Below are positions 30,468 to 39,438 of a stretch of DNA of 64,000 nt, piece by piece. Made by a program: the position numbers and the translations under genes. Origin of the DNA: Haloactinomyces albus. Lineage in GTDB: Bacteria; Actinomycetota; Actinomycetes; Mycobacteriales; Pseudonocardiaceae. Each line of letters opens with the position of its first letter. Positions within the stretch are counted from its first letter, which is position 1. The notes under the pieces were generated by a model, which saw nothing but the letters and a program-made list of their open reading frames with translations, made no database searches and had not been told where the DNA came from. The DNA lies in the NCBI RefSeq assembly GCF_031458135.1, contig NZ_JAVDXW010000001.1, positions 1,178,001 through 1,242,000 on the forward strand. Reading direction: 5' to 3'.

Positions 30468-30504
30468 CGGGCCCTTCGGAAGCGAGCATCTTCCGAAGGG
30501 CCCG
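30468..30504. terminator. Bidirectional terminator between rpsT and holA
   Basis: 15-bp perfect stem, 30468-30482 with 30490-30504, 7-nt loop. It lies between convergent gene ends (rpsT stop 30431, holA stop 30518). Confidence 0.85.
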
Positions 30505-30517
30505 TTCCCTGTCCGCA

Positions 30518-31495
30518 TCACCGTGTGCGCAGGTCGATCAGCCGCAATACCGTACGTTCCAGCGCATAGGAAGCATCCGCGGCTTGCCCCTTGACGTCGG
30601 CGTTGACGGTGGCGGTCACCTGCATGGCCGCGGCGACTCCCGCCCGGTTCCACCCTCGTGCCTGCCCCAGCGCCTTCCTGGCTTTCCACTCGGGCATGCC
30701 CAGCTCACTCGCCAGCCGATACGTGTCGCTGCTGCCCGCAGCGGCGACCCGCCCGAGGGTGCGCACCGATTCGGCAAGCGCATCGGCGATCAGCACGTGC
30801 GGAACACCCAGCTGCAAAGCCCACCGCAATGCTTCCAGCGCACCGGCCCGGTCGCCCGTCACCGCCTTCTCCGCGACCACGAAACCGGTGACCTCAGCAC
30901 GGCCCTGGTGGTAACGGCGCACCGCCTGCTCGTCGACACGACCGTCCGTGTCGGCGACAAGCTGCGACGCCGCCGACGACAGCTCGCGCAGATCCGAGCC
31001 CACGGTTTCGATCAGAGCGCTCACCCCGGCCGCGTCGATACGCCCACCAACGCGGCGAACCTCGTCCCGGACGAACGCTTCACGCTCCGCCGGTTTGGTG
31101 ATCTTGCGGCACTCGGTCACCGTTGCACCGAGTTTGCGCAGCGCATTGGGCAGTTCCTTGGCCTGCTTCGCTCGACCGCCGCCACTGTGCTGGGCGATGA
31201 GCACGACACCATCGGCCGGTTGGCGGGCATGAGCGAGGATCGCCTCGGCGATCTCCTTGCCCGCTTCCTGCGCTGCCTCCAGCGCCACGACCTGTGCTTC
31301 CGAGAACAGGGAGGGACTGAGCATCTCGTCGAGCTCGGGCGGGGTGAGTTCACTCACCCTGATGCGGCGGAGTTCGACGGCGGGGTCGACCGCCCGCGCC
31401 GCATCCACCACAGCCCGCACAGACCGCTCCACCAGCAGTTCTTCCTCACCGAGAACCAGATGCAGCGACTCCGGAGCAGCGGTCGAGGGGCTCAT
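30518..31495 (-). CDS. holA: DNA polymerase III delta subunit
   Basis: 325 aa. The clamp-loader subunit that opens the beta sliding clamp. N-terminal LHLVLGEEELLVERSVRAVV and GGGRAKQAKELPNALRKLGA are typical of actinobacterial HolA, as is the C-terminal collar domain (KGQAADASYALERTVLRLID). Start ATG 31495 (MSPSTAAPE); the frame stays open far upstream only because it is antisense to thrC. Position beside rpsT and comEC matches Rv2413c in M. tuberculosis. Confidence 0.93.
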   Translation of the reverse strand: MSPSTAAPESLHLVLGEEELLVERSVRAVVDAARAVDPAVELRRIRVSELTPPELDEMLSPSLFSEAQVVALEAAQEAGKEIAEAILAHARQPADGVVLIAQHSGGGRAKQAKELPNALRKLGATVTECRKITKPAEREAFVRDEVRRVGGRIDAAGVSALIETVGSDLRELSSAASQLVADTDGRVDEQAVRRYHQGRAEVTGFVVAEKAVTGDRAGALEALRWALQLGVPHVLIADALAESVRTLGRVAAAGSSDTYRLASELGMPEWKARKALGQARGWNRAGVAAAMQVTATVNADVKGQAADASYALERTVLRLIDLRTR

Positions 31496-31603
31496 GCAAG
31501 TATGGTCGCACGCGTTCGTGACGACGCGAAGGCGTCCCGCATCCTGGATCGTGGTGGCCGGATGGTGGTCGATTGCCGTACCGTGGCAACCACAAACGAA
31601 AAG

Positions 31604-31731
31604 CTCATCCAGAGGGGCAGAGGGAACGGCCCGGAGAAGCCCCGGCAACCAGCGTTGGCCATTCGTGATCACTGCCGCGAGGCCGCCGACGAAAAAGGTG
31701 CCAATTCCGACCCGCATGCGGGACAGATGAG
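31604..31731 (+). promoter_or_regulatory. SAM-I riboswitch (S box) controlling thrC
   Basis: The core elements occur in order: P1 5' strand CTCATC (31604-31609), AGAGG-GCAGAGGGAACGGCCC, GAAGCCCCGGCAACC, a variable P3 (about 31650-31690), AAGGTGCCAATTCC, a P4 hairpin CCCGCATGCGGG (31711-31722), CAGATGAG. P1 is closed by GATGAG at 31726-31731. The layout matches SAM-I rather than SAM-II, III or the shorter SAM-IV consensus. The 3' strand of P1 runs directly into GGGAGAGGA, the ribosome site of thrC (ATG 31748). Control is therefore probably translational: SAM binding stabilises P1 and affects access to the Shine-Dalgarno. No terminator hairpin with U-tract is seen in the 16 nt that follow. Confidence 0.85.
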
Positions 31732-31747
31732 GGGAGAGGACCTCGCG

Positions 31748-33019
31748 ATGACCATTGCCGCCGGCACCCAGACCACTGCGGCGAACAAGACCTTCGATCT
31801 CGGCCCGGCTGCCGAACTGGTGTCCAAGGAAGAGGGACACCGCCAGCCGCTGGCACCCGAATTCGTCTGCCTCGAGGACTTCTCGCCGCTGGAGGTCGCC
31901 TACGACTTCGGGCGGGTCCGTCGCGAGGACATCGAAGCCGGCCCGCGTTCGATCTGGCGCTATAAACACCTTCTTCCGGTGCCCTCCAACGTGGAGGAGC
32001 ACCCGAACACCGAGCCCGGCTGCACCCGGCTGGTGCGAGCCGACAACCTCGCCAAGGCGCTCGGTGTCAAGCGCATCTGGATCAAGGACGACACCGGCAA
32101 CCCCACCCACTCGTTCAAGGACCGCGTCGTTGCCGTGGCATTGGCCGCCGCCCGCGAGTTCGGATTCAAGGTTCTGGCCTGTCCGTCCACCGGTAACCTG
32201 GCCAACGCCGTGGCCTCGGCCGCAGCCCGCGCCGGTTGGGACTCGGTCGTTCTCGTGCCGTCCTCGCTGGAACGCGCCAAGGTGTTGATGACCGCCGTCT
32301 ACGACGGCTCGCTGCTCGCCGTCGACGGCAACTACGACGACGTCAACCGGCTGGCAACCGAACTGGCCGGCGAGCACGAGGACTGGGCGTTCGTCAACGT
32401 CAATGTCCGGCCCTACTACTCCGAGGGCTCCAAGACTCTGGGCTTCGAGGTGGCCGAACAGCTCGGCTGGCGACTGCCCGAGCAGATCGTCGTCCCGATC
32501 GCCTCCGGCTCGCAGCTCACCAAAGTGGACAAGAGCTTCCGGGAACTCGGCGAAGTCGGCCTCGTCGAACCGAGTCCCTACCGCATCTTCGGTGCCCAGG
32601 CCTCGGGCTGTTCCCCCGTGTCGAGTGCCTTCAAGGAAGGCACTGACACGGTGCAGCCGGTCCAGCCGGAAACCATCACCCGTTCGCTGGCCATCGGGGC
32701 TCCGGCCGACGGCCCGTACGTGCTCGACTCCGTGCGCCGCACCAACGGTTCGGTCGAGGATGTCACCGACGAGGAGGTCGTCGAGGGCATCCGCCTGCTG
32801 GCGCGCACCGAGGGCATCTTCGCCGAGACCGCGGGGGGAGTGACGGTGGCCACCACGAAGAAGCTCATCGACACCGGGCAGCTCGACCCGGACTCGGAAA
32901 CGGTGCTGCTCATCACCGGTGACGGGCTGAAGACGCTCGATGCCGTGCAGGACCACGTCGGCCCGAAGGCCACGGTCGCGCCGAACATCGATGCCGTGGA
33001 TACCGCCCTCGGCCGCTGA
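31748..33019 (+). CDS. thrC: Threonine synthase
   Basis: 423 aa, PLP-dependent. It converts O-phosphohomoserine to threonine. The PLP lysine is Lys124 in NPTHSFKDR; the phosphate-binding Gly-rich/Ser blocks CPSTGNLANAVASAAARAG and PIASGSQLTKVD are intact, with VLLITGDGLKT near the C-terminus. The N-terminal about 80 residues (CLEDFSPLEVAYDF, GPRSIWRYKHLLPVP) resemble the class that includes plant threonine synthases. Start ATG 31748 behind GGGAGAGGA; the frame is open much further upstream but covers the riboswitch and holA antisense. It stands apart from hom and thrB and carries its own SAM riboswitch. Confidence 0.95.
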   Translation: MTIAAGTQTTAANKTFDLGPAAELVSKEEGHRQPLAPEFVCLEDFSPLEVAYDFGRVRREDIEAGPRSIWRYKHLLPVPSNVEEHPNTEPGCTRLVRADNLAKALGVKRIWIKDDTGNPTHSFKDRVVAVALAAAREFGFKVLACPSTGNLANAVASAAARAGWDSVVLVPSSLERAKVLMTAVYDGSLLAVDGNYDDVNRLATELAGEHEDWAFVNVNVRPYYSEGSKTLGFEVAEQLGWRLPEQIVVPIASGSQLTKVDKSFRELGEVGLVEPSPYRIFGAQASGCSPVSSAFKEGTDTVQPVQPETITRSLAIGAPADGPYVLDSVRRTNGSVEDVTDEEVVEGIRLLARTEGIFAETAGGVTVATTKKLIDTGQLDPDSETVLLITGDGLKTLDAVQDHVGPKATVAPNIDAVDTALGR

Positions 33020-33029
33020 GCCGTGCAGA

Positions 33030-33061
33030 GGGGCGGAGGTTTGCGAGGAAACGTCCGCCCC
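33030..33061. terminator. Terminator between convergent thrC and comEC
   Basis: 13-nt arms (33030-33042 and 33049-33061) pair with one mismatch around a 6-nt loop, 11 nt beyond the thrC stop and 24 nt from the comEC stop. Confidence 0.75.
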
Positions 33062-33084
33062 ATCACCGCAACAACCGGACGCAC

Positions 33085-35481
33085 TCAGGGCTCCGGGCGG
33101 AGCGGGTCACCCCTGCTGACCGTCCGGAGGCCGTCCGGGCCTGTCAGTACGGCGATATCGCCCTGCCGATCGGTACGGAGCACCCTGGTGCCCCCACGTT
33201 TCAGGGTGCCGACAATCAGCGGGCTCGGATGACCGTAGTCGTTGCCGTGGCCGACGCTGATCAGCGCCAGCCGCGGCTGCACAGCTCGCAGGAAACGCGG
33301 GATCGTATACCGGGAGCCGTGATGGGGGACCTTCAACACGTCCGCCCGCAGATCGCGGTCCGATGCCAGCAGCCGGGACTGACTCCGCAACTCGATGTCC
33401 CCGGTGAGCAGGATCCGCGTGGTCCGAGTGGTGGCCCGCAGCACCAGGGAGAGATCGTTGGCCCGCTCCTCCGAGGCGGTTCGCGCCAAAGCCTCCGCCG
33501 GTGCGAGCACCTCGAGTTGCAACGCGGGCCACCGCAGACGGTGCCCCGCTGACAGCGGCACCAGGGAAGCACCGGCTGCCCGGACTTCGCGGCGAACCTT
33601 TTCCATGGCCCAGGCGGGTTCGCGCAGCCCGCCGAGTGCCACCGCTCCCACGGCGCGGCCGTCCAGCACACCCGAGAGACCACCGATGTGGTCGGCGTGC
33701 AGGTGGGTCAGCACGACCAGCGGGATTCGTTCGACTCCGAGGCGGCGCAGGCATGCGTCCGTCACCCCCGGCACCGGGCCGGTGTCGACCACCACGGCTT
33801 CCCCCGGAACGCCGGTGGCCAGTACCAGGCTGTCGCCCTGCCCCACATCGCAGGCCACCAGGTCCCAACCCGGCGCGGGCCATGCCGGACTGATGATCCG
33901 GGGCGGGACAAGTACCACCCCGAGCATCAGCAGCAGCACAGCCAAGCTCCAGCGGACTCTCGTGCTGCGCAACCCGATCAGCAGGACGGCGGCCAGTCCG
34001 GCGAGGGCGAGTCCACCGCTCACCCCCGACGGCCATTCGACGGTCGCACCGGGCACCGCCGAGGCATGGTCGGCCACTGCCAGCACCCACTTCAACTCCG
34101 GCGCGGCCAGCCACACGCAGAGTTCGGCTCCCCGATCCCACAGCGGCGCGATCACGGTGGCAGCGACCCCGAACACGGTCGCCGGGGCGACCACCGGCCC
34201 CACCAGCAGGTTGGCCAATATCGCGACCATGCTGATCTCACCGGACAATGCGGCCACCAGTGGGGCGGTAGCCACGTGCGCGGCGGTCGGAACGGCCAGT
34301 GCCTCGGCCATGCCGACCGGAACTCCCCTGGCATGGAGCGCAGCCGACCAACCGGGAGCCAGCACGATCAGCGCCGCCGTCGCCGCAACCGACAACGCGA
34401 AGCCCGCACTGGTTGCCAGGCCGGGCGAGAACAGCAACAGCACGATCACACCGGCCGACAGCGCGGGCAGTGCCGATCTGTTCCGCCCGAGAACGAGCGC
34501 AAGCAGAGTGATCGTGCCCATCGCCGCAGCACGCAGCACGCTCGGCTCGGTCCCGGCGAGGACGACGAATCCGAGCATCCCCGCACCCGCACCCAGCGCC
34601 GAAACGACCGGACCGGCGCGCACCAACCTGAGCAGCAGGAGCACGGCACCGCAGACAATGGCCAGATTCGCCCCCGAAACGGCTGTGAGGTGCGACAGGC
34701 CTGCGGTGTCGAACTCGTGCACCACCTCCTGAGGCAATCCGCTGGTGTCGCCCACGACCAGGCCGGACAGCAGGCCCGTCGCCGCAGGGCCGAGCACGGC
34801 TGCGGCGGCCTGCCGCAGCCCCCGACGCAGGCTTTCGGCAGTGCGCTGCCATTCCGGCGGCGCGGAGACGGCTTTCGGTGGCGCGTACACCGGAAGCACG
34901 GCGACCAGCAGATCCCCGCCGCGCGGCGGAATCAACGCTGCCTCGACGGTCACGCGGTGGCCTGCGATCAGATTTCGCCACTGGTGCGTGGGAACGAGCA
35001 GGAGGACGTCACCACCCGCACGCACCCACCGGTCCTCGATCCGTGCGGCACGCAATTCGGCCCGCACCACCGCTCTGGCCTCCGCGCGGGTGCCACCGTA
35101 GGAGGCCCCCTGTAGCGGGCTCGGGGCAGCGTGGAGGACCACGCGCACCGTCGCCCGGTCGCCTTGCTCGACCACGGACCTCAGCGGATGCTGCTCGAGT
35201 TGGTGCGTGCGCAGCGCGATACCGAAAGCCGACACACCGATGAGCAGCAGTACCACGAGCACTCCGCTCGCCCACCGCGCCGACCTGGCCGTGCACCACA
35301 CCAGGAGGAGAGCACCGCAGGCCACCACGGTCACGATCGCGGCGGGCACCCAGCCCGAGAACACCCCCGCCAGCGTGACCGCCCATACCGCAGCCGCCCC
35401 GGGAGCAAGGCGAAGATCGGCCGCACCACGCGGATGACGTGTCCCGGCCCGATTCGCGGTGCCGAATGCCGCCGCGCTCAC
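33085..35481 (-). CDS. comEC: ComEC/Rec2-family DNA uptake channel and metallohydrolase
   Basis: 798 aa. Order: N-terminal membrane helices, an OB-like DUF4131 region (about 95-215), the competence-domain membrane bundle (about 225-510; LLSGLVVGDTSGLPQEVVHEF and AVSGANLAIV), and a C-terminal metallo-beta-lactamase-like domain with THLHADHIGG (about residue 590), LLTGDIE and VPHHGSRYT. In transformable bacteria ComEC carries single-stranded DNA across the membrane. Whether this organism is transformable is unknown; the domain arrangement is intact. It overlaps comEA by 4 bp (35478-35481) and is translated after it. Confidence 0.92.
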   Translation of the reverse strand: MSAAAFGTANRAGTRHPRGAADLRLAPGAAAVWAVTLAGVFSGWVPAAIVTVVACGALLLVWCTARSARWASGVLVVLLLIGVSAFGIALRTHQLEQHPLRSVVEQGDRATVRVVLHAAPSPLQGASYGGTRAEARAVVRAELRAARIEDRWVRAGGDVLLLVPTHQWRNLIAGHRVTVEAALIPPRGGDLLVAVLPVYAPPKAVSAPPEWQRTAESLRRGLRQAAAAVLGPAATGLLSGLVVGDTSGLPQEVVHEFDTAGLSHLTAVSGANLAIVCGAVLLLLRLVRAGPVVSALGAGAGMLGFVVLAGTEPSVLRAAAMGTITLLALVLGRNRSALPALSAGVIVLLLFSPGLATSAGFALSVAATAALIVLAPGWSAALHARGVPVGMAEALAVPTAAHVATAPLVAALSGEISMVAILANLLVGPVVAPATVFGVAATVIAPLWDRGAELCVWLAAPELKWVLAVADHASAVPGATVEWPSGVSGGLALAGLAAVLLIGLRSTRVRWSLAVLLLMLGVVLVPPRIISPAWPAPGWDLVACDVGQGDSLVLATGVPGEAVVVDTGPVPGVTDACLRRLGVERIPLVVLTHLHADHIGGLSGVLDGRAVGAVALGGLREPAWAMEKVRREVRAAGASLVPLSAGHRLRWPALQLEVLAPAEALARTASEERANDLSLVLRATTRTTRILLTGDIELRSQSRLLASDRDLRADVLKVPHHGSRYTIPRFLRAVQPRLALISVGHGNDYGHPSPLIVGTLKRGGTRVLRTDRQGDIAVLTGPDGLRTVSRGDPLRPEP

Positions 35482-36338
35482 ACTCGAACGAGGTCCTGCA
35501 GTCGCGAGAACCGAACCTCGCCGATGCCGCTTACCTCCCGCAACTGTTCCACCCCGTCGAAGCGGTCGTGCTCACTACGCCACTGCACGATGCGTCCTGC
35601 GGTGACCGGCCCGACTCCGGGCAGTTCCTCGAGTTCTTCCCGGCTCGCGGAGTTGAGGTCGATCTTTCGATCGGATGCCGCCGGGCCACTTCCTGCGGTC
35701 CCCGCGCTGTCCTGCGCCTCCGGTGGAACCGGCACGCCCACATAGAGTTGCTCTCCGTCGGAGAGCTTGCGGGCGAGGTTGAGCGCCACGACATCGGTCC
35801 CGGGAAGCCGGCCACCCGCCGCCTGCAGAGCATCGGCGACACGGTCGCCCGGTTCCACGGTGACCAGTCCGGGCTCGTGCACGCGGCCGACGATGCTGAC
35901 AACCAGCTTTTCCGGTGTGGCACTGGTGCTCGGTGACGAGGAGGTCGCCACCGGAGTCGGCAGGAGCGGCACCGGTTCGGCGGAGGGGCGCTCGGACCAT
36001 GTGGTGACACCGACGACGATCGCAACCACCACAGCAGCCAGCGCCAGGCCGACAAACCCGAGTCTTCCGGGGTCCACCCTGGACCGATGCCAGGACTCGG
36101 GGAGCCAACGCCGAGCGAACCGCTGTACGACACCGGCACGTGCGAGGGAAGTACTCACCGGTCCGCCCGCAGCCGTCATCGTGTCGGAATCGCACTGCTC
36201 GCCTTCGCCACCTCGAGCTCTGTCCATCAGAGTCAGAAGGCGCTGTCTCGCATCCGGTTGCCCGGGGGTTTCCTCGTCCGCGCCGCCTTGGTGAGCAGCC
36301 GGCGCGGAGGCAGTGTGCGCTCGGGAGAACTCGGCCAT
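35478..36338 (-). CDS. comEA: ComEA-family helix-hairpin-helix DNA-binding protein
   Basis: 286 aa. A cytoplasmic N-terminus (about 90 residues), one membrane helix (about 95-113, GFVGLALAAVVVAIVVGV), a Pro/Ser/Thr stalk, an SLBB domain (VVSIVGRVHEPGLVTVEPGD) and a C-terminal double helix-hairpin-helix (KIDLNSASREELEELPGVGP and VSGIGEVRFSRLQDL). It should hold double-stranded DNA outside the membrane and feed it to ComEC, whose gene it overlaps by 4 bp. The start could be further inside, since the first 90 residues are low in complexity. Confidence 0.9.
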   Translation of the reverse strand: MAEFSRAHTASAPAAHQGGADEETPGQPDARQRLLTLMDRARGGEGEQCDSDTMTAAGGPVSTSLARAGVVQRFARRWLPESWHRSRVDPGRLGFVGLALAAVVVAIVVGVTTWSERPSAEPVPLLPTPVATSSSPSTSATPEKLVVSIVGRVHEPGLVTVEPGDRVADALQAAGGRLPGTDVVALNLARKLSDGEQLYVGVPVPPEAQDSAGTAGSGPAASDRKIDLNSASREELEELPGVGPVTAGRIVQWRSEHDRFDGVEQLREVSGIGEVRFSRLQDLVRV

Positions 36339-36433
36339 GCCAGCAACGCTAGGGCGGGCCGCTTACCCTGCGAATCCCCACTTTCGTGGCCTGTGGACAA
36401 CCATGGCCACTGTGGATCGGTTCGGCCCTGTTC

Positions 36434-37294
36434 TCACGAACTCTCGTGCCAGCCACCGGGCAGAACCACCACGCCGACCGCACCGGGACCGATGTGCGCA
36501 CCGATCACCGCGCCGACTTCGGAGACCGTGCAGTCCTGACACTCGGGGATTTGCCCACGGAGCCACTCGGCGAGTTGGAAAGCCCGATCCGGCGCTTCCA
36601 GGTGATGTATCGCGACCGTGGCCGGACCCGGTTCCGCAGCGCGCACTGCGATCTCCACCAACCGGGCCATCGCCCGCGTGGTCGTGCGCACCTTCTCCAG
36701 GGCTTCGATCCTGCCCGAGCGGATGTGCAGCAACGGCTTGATGGCCAGCGCCGTACCGAGGAGCGCGGTGGCAGTGCCGATGCGCCCACCCCGGCGCAGA
36801 TAATCCAGTGTCTGCACGGAAAACATCGTGTTCGTCCGTTCCGCGACGCGGCCTGCCGTCGCCGCCACCGCCGCCAGGTCCGAGCCGGCTTCCGCGCTCG
36901 CACCCGCAGCCAGCACCGAGAATCCCAGACCCATCGCGGTGGATCGGGAGTCCACGATGCGAACCCGGTGGGAATCGACCTCCTGGGCGGCCAGTCGTGC
37001 CGCGTCCCATGTTCCGGAAAGCTGCCGGGAAAGGTGCACCGACACGACCCCCTCGGCACCCGCCTCCAGTGCCGACCGGTATGCCCGGGTCAGGTCCTCC
37101 ACCGTCGCCCCGGAAGTCGTCACCCGATGTTTGTGGGCGAAGGCGGTGGCCAACTCCCGGGGACCGAAATCGCTTTCGGCGATGGCATCGGCCCCGTCCA
37201 CGCTCACATACAACGGCACCGTGCGCAGCGAGTACCGCTGAGCGAGCCCCTCAGGCAAGTACGCGGTCGAATCGGTGACCACAGCGATGGACAC
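36434..37294 (-). CDS. DegV family fatty-acid-binding protein
   Basis: 286 aa. The first strand has VVTDSTAYLP (conserved Asp-Ser binding the fatty acid head group), then VTTSGATVEDL (TSQP-like) and HLSRQLSGTW, followed by the C-terminal FakB-type domain. DegV/FakB proteins carry a fatty acid to a kinase for phospholipid synthesis. The homologue in M. tuberculosis is Rv2417c, in the same place. It lies 89 bp downstream of gpgP on the same strand; the octT gene found between them in M. tuberculosis is missing here. Confidence 0.9.
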   Translation of the reverse strand: MSIAVVTDSTAYLPEGLAQRYSLRTVPLYVSVDGADAIAESDFGPRELATAFAHKHRVTTSGATVEDLTRAYRSALEAGAEGVVSVHLSRQLSGTWDAARLAAQEVDSHRVRIVDSRSTAMGLGFSVLAAGASAEAGSDLAAVAATAGRVAERTNTMFSVQTLDYLRRGGRIGTATALLGTALAIKPLLHIRSGRIEALEKVRTTTRAMARLVEIAVRAAEPGPATVAIHHLEAPDRAFQLAEWLRGQIPECQDCTVSEVGAVIGAHIGPGAVGVVVLPGGWHESS

Positions 37295-37383
37295 GGGAAC
37301 GCCTCACAGCTCGCCGTGCGGAGCGGTCCGGCTGCGCCCGACCGGAGGAACATCCGGTCGAGCCGCCGACACAGCCGAGCACC

Positions 37384-37998
37384 TCACTCGGGAACACCGC
37401 CGTTGTAGGTCAACAGACGCCAACCCCGGATATCACGGCCCCGGCGGGTCAACACCGTCCAATGGCAATTACCGATACCGCCCAGCCCCGGCCACAATTC
37501 GGTCGGCCACTCCAGCAGGCGCGCGGTCAAGCCCGTGATCAGACCACCATGCGTGCACAGCAGAGCGGTTCCGTCATAGCCGTGATCGAGCTCCTGCACG
37601 ACCTGGAGGGCACGTTCGGCAACCTCGACCCGGGACTCGCCGCCGGGTGGTGTCCAGGTCGGCTTCGCCCGCCAGGACCCCATCGCTCCCGGCCATCCGT
37701 GCTCCACCTCGGCACCACTGAGCCCCTGCCATTCACCGAGGTGTGTCTCCCGCAGGCGCTTGTCGAGACGTGCCACCTGGCCGCTGACCTCCGTGAAGGC
37801 GGCAGCGGTCGTGCTCGCCCTGCGCAGATCCGAGCTCAGCACAACGTCGGGCCGGAACTCGGCGACCACGGGAGCCGCACGTTTCGCCTGTTCGTGCCCG
37901 ATGGAATCGAGCTCGCTGTCCAGGTGCCCCTGGATACGCCCGGTAGCGTTGTATTCGGTTTCACCGTGCCGCCACAGCACGAGTCGTTCCAGCGTCAC
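37384..37998 (-). CDS. gpgP: Histidine phosphatase, probable glucosyl-3-phosphoglycerate phosphatase
   Basis: 204 aa. The catalytic His is in LWRHGETEYN, with LSSDLRRAS, the acid in REtHLGEWQG and the second His in LLCTHGGLI, giving a complete phosphoglycerate-mutase-like active site. Position (degV - this gene - rsfS - nadD) equals Rv2419c, which removes phosphate from glucosyl-3-phosphoglycerate on the way to methylglucose lipopolysaccharides or the solute glucosylglycerate. The specific substrate is inferred from synteny. Overlaps rsfS by 4 bp. Confidence 0.85.
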   Translation of the reverse strand: MTLERLVLWRHGETEYNATGRIQGHLDSELDSIGHEQAKRAAPVVAEFRPDVVLSSDLRRASTTAAAFTEVSGQVARLDKRLRETHLGEWQGLSGAEVEHGWPGAMGSWRAKPTWTPPGGESRVEVAERALQVVQELDHGYDGTALLCTHGGLITGLTARLLEWPTELWPGLGGIGNCHWTVLTRRGRDIRGWRLLTYNGGVPE

Positions 37999-38432
37999 TC
38001 CCGGCTGCCCCGCTCGTCGGATTCCGCCACCACGTCATCGCCGGAACCGGTACCCTCGGCGCCGGAACCGTCGACGTTCTCGTCGAACTCGATGCGCGGG
38101 CAATCCTTCCACAACCGTTCCAGCGCATAGAAGGAACGTTCGTCCTCATGCTGGACGTGCACGACCACGTCGACATAGTCGAGCAGAACCCAACGGCCCT
38201 CTCGGGTTCCCTCCCGACGGACCGGTTTGGTGCCCGCGGCACGCATTTTCTCCTCGATCTCCTCGACGATCGCCTCGACCTGCCGCTCGTTCGGAGCCGA
38301 TGCGATCATGAAGCAGTCGGTGATGATCAGCTGCTCGGACACATCCAGCAGAACCAGGTCGTTGGCCTTTTTCTCCGCCGCCGCTCGCGCCGCTACCAGG
38401 GCCAGCCTACGGGCGTCTTCAGTGGCTGCCAC
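37995..38432 (-). CDS. rsfS: Ribosomal silencing factor RsfS
   Basis: 145 aa. The RsfS/Iojap fold is clear: VLLDVSEQLIITDCFMIASA, ERQVEAIVEEIEEKM, WVLLDYVDVVVHVQHEDERS and FYALERLWKDCP. It binds ribosomal protein L14 and blocks 30S-50S joining under starvation. GTG 38432 follows GAGAGGAG; a longer frame to 38480 exists but lacks a ribosome site. An acidic C-terminal tail of about 30 residues is beyond the core. Co-transcribed with gpgP (4-bp overlap). Confidence 0.94.
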   Translation of the reverse strand: MAATEDARRLALVAARAAAEKKANDLVLLDVSEQLIITDCFMIASAPNERQVEAIVEEIEEKMRAAGTKPVRREGTREGRWVLLDYVDVVVHVQHEDERSFYALERLWKDCPRIEFDENVDGSGAEGTGSGDDVVAESDERGSRE

Positions 38433-38537
38433 ATCGCTCCTCTCCGGGGTGGGCTTCGGGTACGGCCCATGCCCGGTCAAGGATAGCCAGCCGGGGCACG
38501 ACTCGCGGTATCCACCGTGGTGACCGGCATGGTCGTT

Positions 38538-39158
38538 TCACCGGGCAACGGGGCCCCACTCCGAGGGAGTCTCCCGGTACAGGCCCCGCTTGGTGATGTA
38601 CTGCACGATCCCGTCGGGAACGAGGTACCAGACCGGCAGCCCCGCTGCGACCCGTTCACGGCACCCGGTGGAGGAGATCGACATCGCCGGAATCTCCACC
38701 AGAGACACCGATCCCTGCGGCAGGTGCCTGTCGTCGAGTGAGTAGCCGGGTCGTGTGACCCCGATGAAATGGACGTGACCGAACAACTCGTCCACCCGGT
38801 GCCAGGACAGGATCTGCTCCAGGGCATCGGCTCCGGTGATGAAGTACAGATCGGCATCCGGATATTCGGCGTGCAGGTCACCGAGGGTATCAACGGTGTA
38901 GGTAGGGCCACTGCGGTTCACATCGACCCGACTGACCGAAAACCGCGGATTCGATGCGGTGGCCACGACCGTCATCAGATAACGGTCCTCCGCGGGACTG
39001 ACGTATTCGTGCCCCTTCTGCCATGGCCGGCCGGTCGGCACGAAGATGACCTGCTCCATGCCGAACTGGGCCTGCACCTCACTGGCGGCCACGAGGTGGC
39101 CGTGATGGATCGGGTCGAAGGTGCCACCCATGACACCGATACGGCGTCGACGAGACAT
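38538..39158 (-). CDS. nadD: Nicotinate-nucleotide adenylyltransferase
   Basis: 206 aa. It joins nicotinate mononucleotide and ATP to deamido-NAD. The nucleotidyltransferase motif [12 protein letters not shown] (from residue 10) and the C-terminal [13 protein letters not shown] (ISSTxxR) are intact. Start ATG 39158; the frame extends to 39350 but that part is Arg/Pro-rich non-coding translation. Upstream of rsfS on the same strand, 105 bp away, as in most actinobacteria. Confidence 0.95.
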   Translation of the reverse strand: MSRRRRIGVMGGTFDPIHHGHLVAASEVQAQFGMEQVIFVPTGRPWQKGHEYVSPAEDRYLMTVVATASNPRFSVSRVDVNRSGPTYTVDTLGDLHAEYPDADLYFITGADALEQILSWHRVDELFGHVHFIGVTRPGYSLDDRHLPQGSVSLVEIPAMSISSTGCRERVAAGLPVWYLVPDGIVQYITKRGLYRETPSEWGPVAR

Positions 39159-39438
39159 GGTTGACCAGCCTAACCGCCCTCCTCGACCGTGGGCCCGGGG
39201 CCACCGCTCCCCCGATGGCCACGGACCCACGGCCCTGCGCAACCTTCGGCGGGCTGGGGTCCACCTCGGGTCGCGGGCGCTGCCGCTACGGGCGCGCACC
39301 CGGTGTGACGACGAGGCGCTGCCACCATGACGCGACAACCGCACATTCATTTCCCGAGGGATTCACGTCACCTCGAGGAGTGCGACGGGCGCACGGGAAT
39401 GCAGTGCCGTACACACCGCATCATCGATCACCGACGCA

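Noticed and set aside
29957-31747. Upstream extension of thrC to 1020 residues
   Set aside because: It would read through rpsT, holA antisense and the riboswitch. The ThrC family start and ribosome site are at 31748.
31496-32956. Upstream extension of holA to 812 residues
   Set aside because: The extra part is antisense to thrC and its riboswitch; HolA proper begins at ATG 31495.
39159-39438. Possible small gene between nadD and proA
   Set aside because: Frames here are Arg/Pro-rich, without ribosome sites or known motifs.
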